From NCBI RefSeq assembly GCF_905220365.1, contig NC_061135.1, forward strand, positions 6,601,501-6,665,500: DNA of 64,000 bases, given 5' to 3'. The notes under the pieces were generated by a model. That model did not search any database. It was given only the letters and a program-made list of their open reading frames with translations, and had not been told where the DNA came from. The translations under genes were made by a program, and so were the position numbers. Positions 21,916-32,084 of this stretch are shown here, in pieces. Numbering within the stretch: the stretch's first letter is position 1; every line of letters starts with the position of its first letter. This DNA is from Vanessa cardui. Its lineage: Eukaryota > Arthropoda > Insecta > Lepidoptera > Nymphalidae.

Positions 21916-22750
21916 TAAATTAGCTACACAATAAAAGCCCAGTCGCTTTTTAAAACAGTGACGTTCAACCAGCGGACTTTCGTTCAGAGAATAGGAATCG
22001 CTCCTGAAGGGCGGTTGTTTATCACATAACAGTTTCGAAACTCGAAGGCCTTCGGCACAAACATTTTAATCATAAGCAGGATTATATGCATCGTGTGCTT
22101 TGATTGAGGTTAATTAAGGGTATGAGTAAAGCTAATTATAAAAAACTATTCTAAAAAAAAAACAAAAAAAAAGGCAAAAAGAAATTGTTCCAAATTTGAA
22201 TTGCTTCTCTTTAAATCTTTTATCGTTCTAACAATTAGGTGGGAGTGAGAAACATTCTCCATTTATTTGATAGATAGAAACAACGAACGCAATATAGCTC
22301 GTTCATCTTATTCACTTCACACGGCGCGACTCGACCCCATTTCACGTTTTAATTTTCTCCAAGTTTAATATGTCAGGAAATTACGCTTACTCGCTATTAC
22401 GAAATATTTTTTCACAAAGGAAGCCGGTTCAATTTTTTAACGCATATTATTATTTTTATAATATCATACTTATTATTCTTGTTATACGGTTAATTGATTT
22501 TAGATTAAAACGCAGTATATATCTTTTATATATAAATGAATCCCTATTTCTATTGGTCACGACATCACGCATGAACGGCTGGAACAATTTAGGTAACTCA
22601 TTTTAGTTGTATTTTTCAGCAACTGGAGAAGGTGTCTATTAAGAAAAAATAAAAAAGTTTTCGTCGATAAATTAAAAAAACCGTAAATACAGCCATATAA
22701 CTTTTTATTGGCGTTTGACACGACTGTTAGTAGTTTGAGAGTTAATATCA
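21916..22750. other. Unassigned stretch with a repeated module
   Basis: About 22290-22360 contains TCTTATTCACTTCACACGGC and GCGCGACTCGACCCC, closely matching 28370-28440, so it is part of an unnamed dispersed repeat. The open frames 22370-22606 and 22557-22751 are unsupported. Confidence 0.5.
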
Positions 22751-22751
22751 A

Positions 22752-23050
22752 GCCGAGATCGAAGCCACTGGGCCAGTGGCTTCATCATCATCTTAACCGA
22801 TGATTGCGGGTTCAAACCCAGGCAAGCACCACTGATTGTTCCTGTGCTTAATTTGTGGTTATAGTTCATCTCGTTCTCGGCGGTTAAAGAAAACATCGTG
22901 AGAAAATCTACATGTGTCTTATTTCATAGGAAGTAAGCCACATGGGTGTTCCACCAACTGGCATTGGAACAGCGTGGTAGAATATATATATCCAAACCTT
23001 AAAAGGAGAGCCTTAGCCCAGTAGTGGAAATTTTCCAGGGTGTTGTTGTA
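22752..23050 (+). repeat. SINE family A, plus strand, altered head
   Basis: The body matches the family (GATGATTGCGGGTTCAAACC, CCCAGGCAAGCACC, the CACATGGGTGTTCCACCAAC-type block, GGAATTTTCCAGGGTGTTGTTG-like end). The A-box region is replaced by a perfect fold-back at 22761-22783. Confidence 0.85.
22761..22783. repeat. Perfect fold-back, 11-base arms, 1-base spacer
   Basis: GAAGCCACTGG, G, CCAGTGGCTTC. It lies exactly where the SINE A box (GGCCCAGTGG) should be. Confidence 0.85.
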
Positions 23051-24094
23051 TCTAATACATGTTGTATCGTTCGAACAAGATGCATTGGTAAGAAATATAT
23101 TAATAAAGTAATAAATTTATTATTCTTAGTACAATTTTCATAGTCGGCTAGCATTAAATAAATCTCAAGGTCAGTCGCTAGGTGTTTACGTTAATTTAGA
23201 AAACCCATGTTTTACACGTGGCAGCTGTATGTCGCCTGTTCCCGTTTCGTATTATCAAGAAAACTATTCATATTCGCACCAGAAAATAAATGTATTTTTC
23301 ATTCTATAAATTAGAATAATAAACAATATGTTTTTGGAGTATTTTTTTTAATAATGCCATTTTATATTTAAAAATTCATTGATCAGAAATAATAACATCT
23401 GTCTGGTCATCTACTTTCAGTATAAAAACTATGTATTCGATAAATATTTTTCTTTTTATAATTCATTTTCCTCTAATAACATAAAGTAATATAATCGTAA
23501 CACACGCAAAGATTATATATATACTACTAATTAATTATTAGAAAAAATATAGTTTTTGTTCAATGCATAATCAATAGTCATTACTATTAAATTATTAATT
23601 AAACAAAATAATCAGCTATGAAACTGATTAATTTTTATTCAAATATTTTATGATCATTAGAACGGTTTATTTAAATCGAAGCAATTTTGTTCAGCAACCA
23701 CGAAGTATGTGCCTACAAGGAGTCTGAATCTTGACCTCGTCTCTTGAGAATTGACGCTCGAACGCAGCGTGCACGTGAAGAGGCGAGTACAAATTGATTC
23801 CGAGACGCTGTTCTATTCATAAGCACATATTATGTAGATTAAACTCCAAAACCAGAATTATTGTACGAAATAATGCCTTCGTTTTGAGAAAATAGAACCT
23901 ATAAACCTTCTATGGTTTAATTTTGATCTAAACAGATTTATATCAAAGTGAAATAGTTAATCAGCAGAAATATAAATATTTTGTATTTGTATAAAAATCT
24001 TGTACAAAAATTGATCAAATCAAATAACAATTTCAGAAATTAAAATTATGTCATTTTGCGAGCAATTCATATTTAAATCATAGATACACAATAT
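23051..24094. other. AT-rich stretch, one shared module
   Basis: No gene. About 23775-23820 (AATTGATTCCGAGACGCTGTTC) resembles 29120-29155 (AATTGATTCCAATACGCTGCGC), indicating an unnamed repeat. Confidence 0.5.
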
Positions 24095-24577
24095 CACGTT
24101 GACGGACAGTACTGCCTGTAGGCGTCAAGCCAGTCAGAAGTAATACGACAGTACGCCCTTCGACGTCGATCTTTTGACTAGTTTAAACACAGTACGTCAT
24201 AAGACGTGAAATTTTACAGGCATTCATAAGGAAGGGCATGTTGTACTGTCACCGAAGATATATTTTAGAGTTTGTACTGTCACCACACAATGTTTAAAAA
24301 TCTGTTCAAAGAAAGTACCTGCACACACACAACCACATTTTTCGGCACCACCCTCACACACGCTACGCCCATAGCCGTCGTGTTTTCATACATCTTGTTT
24401 AGTACTGCGCCACGGCGGTGCGCCGACAGGTCAACGGGTTTAACGTAATTTTATTGTTTTATGAATATAAAATACTAAAACTAGTATATTTGTATATACA
24501 AATAACTTATTTATGTTGCTAATGTATGTTTTCAATACCATTTAGTTGTAATACATTGTAAACTAATATTTTTGCAG

Positions 24578-26561
24578 ATGGCTTCCCGCGATTCATATGA
24601 AAAAGAACAAAAGCGGATTCAGGACCTATTTGACGCTGCTTTGACTTCTGAATCTAGTCATGACCCCTTTGAAGATGATGGAGAATTCGGATCCGATGCC
24701 GATTTTCAACCATCTGGTGAAGTATCTTCGAGTTCCGAGGGTGAAGCTCAGGCATCACAAATGAGACACAAACAACATAGAACAGCTGCAGTATCCTCTG
24801 GTGAGTCTACATCCTATTCATCTAGTGATACAGATGACCCTGATGAACTTAGTAATCACATTATACAAAGTTCTGAGATTTCTGTAAACCAAGAACCTGC
24901 TCCATTGGTACCTGGTGTGTTTGTAAATGACGAAGAGAACACTAATGTGGATCAAGTCACCTCTGATCAACCGAACCCTAACAATAAGAGTCCTAGGGTA
25001 TCAGACATACCTCTTGCAAATGAATCATGGTCTCACACAATTGCCGAAATACCAGATTTCAATTTTGATAGCTCTCAATGTGGTATAACCGTAAATGTTG
25101 ATGACATGAACGGAGTTCTTGATTTGAGTTTCTACCTTGCATTTCAACAAAATTATATAGAATACCTGGTAAACTGTACTAATAGTTATGGGAATGCTTT
25201 ATGCAATAGTAATAGACCTCTCACCAGACATAGCCGCAAAATGACATACCGTGAAGTCATTTCTGAAGATATTATGAAATTTCTCGGACTTAGCCTACTC
25301 AAAGGTCATATAAAATGTCCTAAACAAAGAAACCTTTTTTCATTATCCGATCCACTATATTATCACCCCATATTTAGTTACATAATGTCAGGACGAAGAT
25401 ATGAGCAAATCCTACGCTGCCTTTATGCATCGGAATTGGAAGCCAAAGGAGAAAATAAGGTTGTAAAATTTATTGATATGATGACTCTAAACTTTCGTAA
25501 AATTTACAATGCTGGAAAAGAACTATCATTGGATGAGTCGCTTCTACTGTTTCGATGTCGTTTGCACTTTCGTCAATACATCAAGTCGAAAAAGGCTCGC
25601 TATGGCATCAAATTTTATGAACTCACCAGGTAAAGAAGCACCTGAGCAAAACTTGGGTGAAAATGGGTCTAAGACAGAAAAACTCGTATTGCGATTAATG
25701 CGTCCGTATTTGCTACATGGTCATCATCTTTTTATGGATAACTACTATAATTCTGTGAATTTATCACAGAAACTGATTGATTTGAAGACCCACTGCACTG
25801 GAACCTTGCGGGCAAATCGTAGAGAAAATCCTGTATATATTGTAAAGAAAAAGCTGAAGAGAGGTGAGCACGTATGGGCACGTAAGAATAAAGTTTACGT
25901 TTCAAAGTGGAAAGATAAACGTCCAGTAATGATGATTACCACTGGCCAACATCCTTCGATTGTGGAAGTGAGTAACAGATTTGGCAAGAGAAGACAGAAA
26001 CCCGCAGAAGTGGAACTTTATAACAGGTACATGTCTGGCATTGATAGGTCCGATCAAATGATATCTTATTACTCGTGCCCCCGAAAAACTATAAGATGGT
26101 ACAAAAAGGTATTGTTTCACTTGCTAGATATTGCGGTATGGAATGCTTACTTTCTATATAAAAAATATAAGAAAAACAACGCCTCTTCGTATCATTATAT
26201 TAACTATCGAGAGGAACTGATCAAGGTGATGATTGGGATTCATGATCGAAATATCAAAGGAAAAGACATGGTCAATCAAAGCTGCATTTATGATAACAGA
26301 CGATTCCGACCAAGCACATCATCTGCTCCACAGGCAGTCAATATTTCTGGTACTGAAAATATCACAACTGGTCATTGGCCAGAACAAATTTTATCTAGAC
26401 CTGGTACAGCAAAAAAGTTTGCTTTCCTAAAGTGCAAAGTTTGTACTAAAAAAAATATTCGAAAGGAAACGAGCTATCGCTGTAAAGAATGCCCCGAGAA
26501 ACCCCCATTGTGTCCACCATGTTTCGAATCTTACCATAATAGTATTGACAATAATGAATAA
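24578..26561 (+). CDS. piggyBac transposase, one frame break
   Basis: Encodes an RNase-H-fold transposase that excises and inserts the element. ATG at 24578 is directly preceded by TTTTTGCAG, which looks like a 3' splice site, so a 5'-UTR intron is possible. The N-terminal ~130 residues are acidic and serine-rich. The catalytic domain holds the three Asp sites LSLDESLL, LFMDNYYNS and GIDRSDQM, and the typical RKTIRWYKKVLFHLLDIAVWNAY stretch is divided only by the text limit here. The C-terminus is a cysteine-rich zinc-binding domain (CKVC ... CKEC ... CPPC). The first frame (to 25633) ends at GIKFYELTR and the second takes over from the same point with GKEAPEQN. About a dozen residues usual for the family between these are missing, so an out-of-frame deletion near 25625 is the simplest account. 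Apart from this lesion the gene appears intact. Confidence 0.9.
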
Positions 26562-26842
26562 TTACACTGATTTTTAGATTATGAAACTGATTGTGATATC
26601 ACGTTCCTTACGTACAAAATGTAAGACTGATTTAAATATAATTATGTTGATTTTTGAGAAGATTTATATACTTTTAGTTTATAAAAATTGTATGCCATTG
26701 CAATAACTGTGATTGTTTTGATATTTGTAATAAATAAAACTTAATTTTGACTGATGAAAGCTTTCTTTTATTTTTTACTATCACATAGACATAGACGCCT
26801 GAGGGCGTAAGTGCACAAAGCATATACTTAGGGCATATAAAA

Positions 26843-26961
26843 TATGACACTACGGATATAGACGTTTACGTCTCAGAACGTACTGTCATATATCTACAAA
26901 AATACATAACCTATGTGACAGAACGCCTTATGACGTTCACGTCTATATCCGTTCTGTCATA
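26843..26961. repeat. Subterminal imperfect inverted repeat of the piggyBac element
   Basis: Arms 26843-26887 and 26917-26961 both contain ACGGATATAGACGT (on opposite strands) and end in GTACTGTC/GTTCTGTC-type words. They lie between the transposase stop and the right terminus and are likely transposase-binding DNA. Confidence 0.75.
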
Positions 26962-27072
26962 TCATGTGTTATTCTAATAGTTGCGCTGTGACGCTACGCC
27001 TATGGGCAATGTATGAAAAATAGTACTGTCTCAGCAACCATAACATGTGAGAGAGTACTGTCCGTCAACGTG

Positions 27073-27497
27073 GACTAAGCTAGACGTAGATAGTTGAAAA
27101 TTCAAGTTCTTTAGTATACTGGACCTAAAATGGTACTACTAACATATATACGTTATAATGTTTTCAATATGTAAGTTTATATATTTGTAAGGAATATTAG
27201 CACATATCAGAGACCATATAAAAGATACAAAGTAAAATTTACGTTAAATAAAAACTTTTAGGAAATCACGTCACGTGCAAGCAAAGTGCATCTTCAAAAA
27301 CCACTTGGTGAAAAGCTTGCGTAACACTTGTAAAGCTTCCAGAGAGCTTAAAAGCACTTTCGAAATAATATATTGTAGTAGAAATCGACTCACTTAAATT
27401 ATATTGTAACATCATATGCGTTTTGATTTATATTGTAAAGTACTGTAAGTAATTACTTGTAAGTATATTAAATAATTGAAATGATAAGCGAAGTATA
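27073..27497. other. AT-rich stretch, nothing recognised
   Basis: No gene or repeat signature was recognised. Confidence 0.5.
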
Positions 27498-27640
27498 CAC
27501 ATCATCATCATCATCATCAGCTTACATAAGTCCACTGTTGGACGTAGGCTTCCCCCAAGGCGCGCCACTGAGTCCGATCTTCGACCCTTTTCATCCAATT
27601 CCTACCAGGCACCTTCCTTATGTCATCTCTCCACCGTTTT
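27498..27640 (-). mobile_element. RTE-type LINE 3' end, minus strand
   Basis: On the minus strand it encodes RWRDDIRKVPGRNWMKRVED and QWRALGEAYVQQWT, the C-terminus of an RTE reverse transcriptase protein, and ends in a (GAT)n tail, seen as (ATC)n at 27500-27520. It is severely 5' truncated. A copy of the Lepidoptera repeat begins at its truncated end. Confidence 0.85.
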
Positions 27641-27644
27641 ATTT

Positions 27645-27932
27645 TTTTGGTATAGGTTAGCGGACGAGCGTATGGGCCACCGGATGTTATGTGGTCACCA
27701 TCACCCATAGACAATGACGCTGTAAGAAATATTAACTATTCTTTATATTGTCAATGTGCCACCAACCTTGGGAACCAAGATGTTATGTCCCTCGTGTTTG
27801 TAGTTATACTGGCTCACTCACCCTGCAAACCGGTACACAACAATACTGAGTACTTTTATTTGGCGGAAGAATAACTGATGAGTGGGTGGTACCTACCCAG
27901 ACGGGCTAGCACAAAGCCCCACCACCAAGTAA
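27645..27932 (+). repeat. ~285 bp Lepidoptera repeat, well-preserved copy
   Basis: Begins TTTTTGGTATAGGTTAGCGG and ends AAGCCCCACCACCAAG. It shows all internal landmarks of the copy at 4129 with few differences. Confidence 0.88.
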
Positions 27933-28683
27933 ACACCGTACCACACGTTTGCCGATTCGCGGCTAGCGTCTTCAAGCCCCAATGGCTTTTGGTTCTTCGA
28001 CAGATCTGTACAAATATACAATGTATGCAGTATTTAAATTTAATTGAATATCACTAATTTTTATCTATAGATACCAGACTACTACTACTACCAGATACTT
28101 TGTCTACATTAATAATTCCTACTTAGCCCCGTAGGTTGTATTTCTATGCACTATATAAGCTTTATTAATTTATTATACTTTAAAGAAAAACTATATTTTA
28201 TAATAGGAGCGGTAGATCCTTAAGTACCTGGGACAAACAAACTAAATCTAGCATGTTAATATGGATTAAAAGAATAAGATAAATTGTTTAGAACGAAAAT
28301 AAATGAATATAAAAATCTTATTTAACGTGTTAATTGTTGGTTTCTTATTTTTTCCAACTAAACGAAAGCGAGAAGCTTAGCTCATTCATCTTATTCATCT
28401 TACGCGGCGCGACTCGGCCTCATTTCACGTTTTAATTCAACTGTGGTTTTGTATGTCGTGAAAATGTACCCATCTTGTTTTTACTTCTTTTAAAATTTCC
28501 CCATTATATTCATTTCTTACAACGAATAAGATGATTAACGATATAACGAACGATATAATATAATAAATTGTAATCTAAGGGAGCAATTGAAAATAAAATT
28601 CAAAAATAAATTATTAATAACATAAAAAATATGATTATCAATTAACAATGATTATTGGTATAAAATGAATGTATGTATGTCCT
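27933..28683. other. Unassigned stretch with a repeated module
   Basis: Positions 28370-28440 repeat the module at 22290-22360 (GGCGCGACTCGGCCTCATTT). No gene. Confidence 0.5.
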
Positions 28684-28986
28684 GTCAGAGTCGAGATGGC
28701 CCAGTGGTTAGAACGCGTTCATCTTAATCGATGATTGCGGGTTCAAACCCAGGCAAGCACCGCTGATTCATGTGCTTAATTTGTCTTTATAGTTCATCTC
28801 GTGCTCAGCGGTAAAGGAAAATATCGTGAGGAAACCTGCATGTGACAAATTTCATAGAAATTCTGCCACATGTGTATTCCACCAACCCGCATTGGATCAG
28901 CGTGGAATATGTTCCAAACCTTCTCCTCAAACGGAGAGGAGGCCTTTAGCCCAGCAGTGGGAATTTACAGTCTGTTGTTGTTAACG
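28684..28986 (+). repeat. SINE family A, best copy
   Basis: Full unit: A box TGGCCCAGTGG at about 28697, B box GGTTCAAACCC at about 28740, the CATGTGACAAATTTCATAG and CACATGTGTATTCCACCAAC blocks, GGAGGCCTTTAGCCCAGCAG, and a TGTTGTTGTTAA tail. The A/B boxes would serve as an internal RNA polymerase III promoter. The head lacks a foldable acceptor stem, so it is not a tRNA gene. Confidence 0.92.
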
Positions 28987-29284
28987 TCCTATCATGTTTA
29001 CATTAATCTCTACATATAATTTTTAAAACAATTAATGTCAATTTAAGTCGTGCAATTATTCAGAATATCCCAACAAGAAGTTAAGGGCTCTTGTATGCAG
29101 CATTCATATAAAAGAGCGTTTGAAAATTGATTCCAATACGCTGCGCTGTTCTACACAGCCGAGACCCTCTTTAGTAGGAATTCATGAAAATAAACTGAAC
29201 TACACACACTCCGTTAGTCTTCGTCTATATTATTTAATGTCATTTGATTTACCGAACTTAGTCCGTATAATAATAATTGAGATA

Positions 29285-29528
29285 CCAATTATATATTACA
29301 CTACATTGTATAAAACAAAGTCGCTCTTTGTCCCTATATCCCTTTGTATGCTTAAACCTTAAAACTACGCAACGGATTTTGATACGTTTTTTTAATGAAT
29401 AGAGTCATTCGAGAAGAAGGTTTTTATATAAAATATTTACAATTTAGTAAATAAGAACTGATAATTTTAGAAGTTTCTACGGTTATGTCATATCACTACA
29501 CTCGTGCGAACCCGGGTCGGGTCGTTAG
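29285..29528 (+). mobile_element. Helitron 3' end (family 1)
   Basis: Same sequence as 57916-58160 and 58967-59570 in opposite orientation: ATAAAACAAAGTCGCTCTTTG, AACGGATTTTGATACG and GTGCGAACCCGGGTCGGGTC, ending TTAG, a one-base variant of the Helitron CTAG terminus, after a short GC-rich hairpin. Confidence 0.75.
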
Positions 29529-30483
29529 TTACGTATAATATTTTACTTCTAAATTAAAAATAATAACCATATAAAAACGTCTTATTAACGCGCGATCTTA
29601 AAGTCCTGAATACATCGGATTTAAAATAAAAATGTGAGCTAAATATTTTCCGTTAGAAACTCCTTGCTATTTGTCTGGAGCAGTTTGGAGTAATTTTACG
29701 TAACTCTTAAGCGGTTTACTGGTGGTTTAAGGTGCACAAGCTTGTATTTAAAAACTCGCTCTTTCGTTGCAGGTGTTTTCGAATGTAGTCTTAAACTTTG
29801 ATTAAAAATAATGAATAAAAGGGAGGTGATAAAAATTTAATACATTTTTCTTGATTTTAGTCTTTGATTAAATGTAATGTTTGAATAATAGTTGGATTCT
29901 GAGTAAGCGATGTGTTTTACAGATTATCTCACATTAAATATATAAGAATATTAATACGCCTTTAAAATATAATAAATTTAAATCGGTTACCTACAATTTA
30001 TTTCGAGAAATGTTAAAGAACCTTTCTGGCATATAAAATGTGTAATTTATCCGAATCACCGCAAACTAAAACGAATGGGTCTTTGAACAGAAACAAATAC
30101 ACATTGATTGAACTTACCCTTACAATTTACATATTAAATGACGCGGACTAATCAAAGCAACCTTTTTGTATTCATTCACCCATATTCATCGGTTTTTGTG
30201 TCAAAAATAGCTCAACTTAATTAATTAATTATCAGTTATACTTTAATTGACGGTATATTTTATGTACTGCAAAATTTCAAAAACATTCGTGCTAGCAAAT
30301 TGTCTGATTGTCGTATAGACAACTTGTCAATTTATACAATTTTTTCGTATCGCCGTCAAACGTAACATTGTCACATATCACGCGTAACTGCCGGAGATAC
30401 AGATTGTAAAAAAAGAACAGAATGCATACAAACCAATCTGCTCATATATATCTCTATATTTTTCCCCTTCTATCTATAATAAT
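29529..30483. other. AT-rich stretch, nothing recognised
   Basis: No coding sequence or repeat recognised. Confidence 0.5.
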
Positions 30484-30640
30484 ATTATAAATATGGAATA
30501 ACTTTGTCTGTCCGTCGGGCGTTCTTTCACGACCAAACGTAAGAATCCAAGAAAGGACATAGGCTACTTTTTTGCCTGACACATGACATGGTTGTCATGT
30601 CACACCATAAAACGTGAGCGAAGCCACGGGCGACTACATG
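30484..30640 (+). repeat. Helitron-like 3' end (family 2), degenerate
   Basis: AACTTTGTCTGTCCGTC, then TAGGCTACTTTTTTGCC, then AACGTGAGCGAAGCCACGGG and CGACTAC. The last words match the minus strand of 45861-45972. The terminal CTAG is not preserved here. Confidence 0.55.
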
Positions 30641-31385
30641 TATAACTATAATTGCAATACCAGCTTGAAGCATTGAACTGGCACAAAATCTCACTAGTCT
30701 TATCGGCGATGAATACATATTCCACAATTTGGTATTCCATTGAGCTTATAATAGGTTATTCTTCAGAGTGTATACTGAAGTTACTTAACTTAATACCTCC
30801 TTAAGCATTCTACTATCGGACAACTCAGCGCCGTGAAAACCTACACCCCTACGTCATCGACATTCCATCAATTTCCACGAAGTGCTTTGCTATCTCATTT
30901 CTCATTCGCGCAGCCAGTGTGTGAAATGTCGTTCAACTGTACTTTTTTACAGACTATTGACTTACTAGACAAGTTTTGTACGATTTTTTTTAAACAGCAA
31001 GCATTGTTATAAATATATATTTCATATGTCAGTGAAGAAATTAATAATTTAGTAATCAGTTTTTAAAACAAATATTTTTTAATTACATTTTTGTAAAACA
31101 TCTTGTTCCCTTCGATAAGCATTTTACTATCGCATTCATCAAATTAACATATATGGTATTGATCTAACATTGTATTACTATTTATTTAAATAATTTATAT
31201 ATTCACTGTGCTGTTACTGTAATATAAAAAAGTGATTGAGGGTGACGACTATGTTATCTCAATAAATATGGGCCGAATGTTATGAATGTTTAAATTTACT
31301 ACTGTTTGTCGTTTCCTTTGTTCCTAGGCTTGAATCTTATTTCTCTATGGTCTTCCACTATTGGTTCACTATAGGTATATAATTT
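30641..31385. other. AT-rich stretch, nothing recognised
   Basis: No feature seen. A minus-strand open frame at 30527-30727 overlaps the repeat before it and is not supported. Confidence 0.5.
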
Positions 31386-31805
31386 AGTACAGGATCCGGG
31401 GCCTATTTTGTCACTTGATTACTATCAAGCTAATTTTCCGTGAGTAGCTTCATTTTGATAAGACGCCCAACAATTTCCTGTGCGAAAATTCTCGATATTG
31501 GTAGCTAACAGAGGTAGCAATAATAAAATATGTCGATTTGATGATTCTCAAATATTAATTACTAACTGGATTGTTTTTTATTAAATCTTAAGATAATTAT
31601 CTAAATTATTTGAAAAAATATTTGTCCTACAAAATCTATGGTATCATCAAAGAGTCCTCCCCCTCCAACATGTATTGATAACGAGATCACCAAAAATTAT
31701 TACTAACCAGCTGATTTTTTTTTTATTACTTAGTTAATATATATATAATGTCACGGTCATATTGTCCTACAAATTCCATGGTATGTTATCCCGGTCCTAC
31801 GGTCA
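31386..31805 (+). repeat. Left terminal inverted repeat of the nuclease element
   Basis: Reads AGTACAGGATCC ... CGGTCCTACGGTCA. It is the reverse complement of 34547-34967 throughout, with scattered mismatches, and contains two GTCCTACAAA words (about 31623 and 31764), each followed by a CTATGGTAT or CCATGGTATG block. Confidence 0.92.
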
Positions 31806-32084
31806 GAAATTGTTAATACCATAAGACCATTTTTCTCATTACTAACTGTAGGACAAAAATATTACATAATAGGTTAGTGTGTTCAGTGCCCAAATAAAAC
31901 AATGTCCTACAAAAAAACAGGTATGTATCACTAGTCCGACAAAAATTGTTATTTTTTCGTTTTCCGATTTCTAACATAAGAATAACATCTTTTTTAAAAT
32001 TTAAATAAGTTTATTTTTTTGAAAAATGAGGTACAAAAATTGGTGTATTGGTGTATTTATAGATAATAAAAATTAATCTTCATC
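31806..32084. other. Subterminal region with further GTCCTACAAA-type words
   Basis: Copies of the same decamer type continue inside the terminal repeat: TGTAGGACAAA near 31847 (opposite strand), GTCCTACAAA at about 31904 followed by ACAGGTATG, and GTCCGACAAA near 31942. These may be protein-binding sites. Confidence 0.55.

Larger units (their letters stand above)
24095..27072 (+). mobile_element. piggyBac-type DNA transposon, nearly complete (~3.0 kb)
   Basis: Terminal inverted repeats of 19 bases (CACGTTGACGGACAGTACT, 24095-24113 and 27054-27072) bracket one piggyBac transposase gene. Both ends carry further internal repeats of the GACAGTACG / CGTACTGTC type, including a ~45-base imperfect inverted pair near the right end. 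The expected TTAA duplication is not visible next to these repeats (ATAT on the left, GACT on the right), so either the outermost bases have mutated or the true ends lie slightly elsewhere. Confidence 0.92.

Noticed and set aside
25560..25690. An intron, rather than a lesion, in the piggyBac transposase gene
   Set aside because: GT follows CACCAG at 25629, but no acceptor restores the usual family segment, and the coding sequence continues immediately in the second frame, so a deletion is simpler.
27498..27524. (ATC)n microsatellite as a separate feature
   Set aside because: It is the 3' tail of the minus-strand RTE piece.
28690..28760. Possible tRNA gene (A and B boxes present)
   Set aside because: The boxes belong to the head of a dispersed SINE with at least three other good copies here, and no acceptor stem can be drawn.
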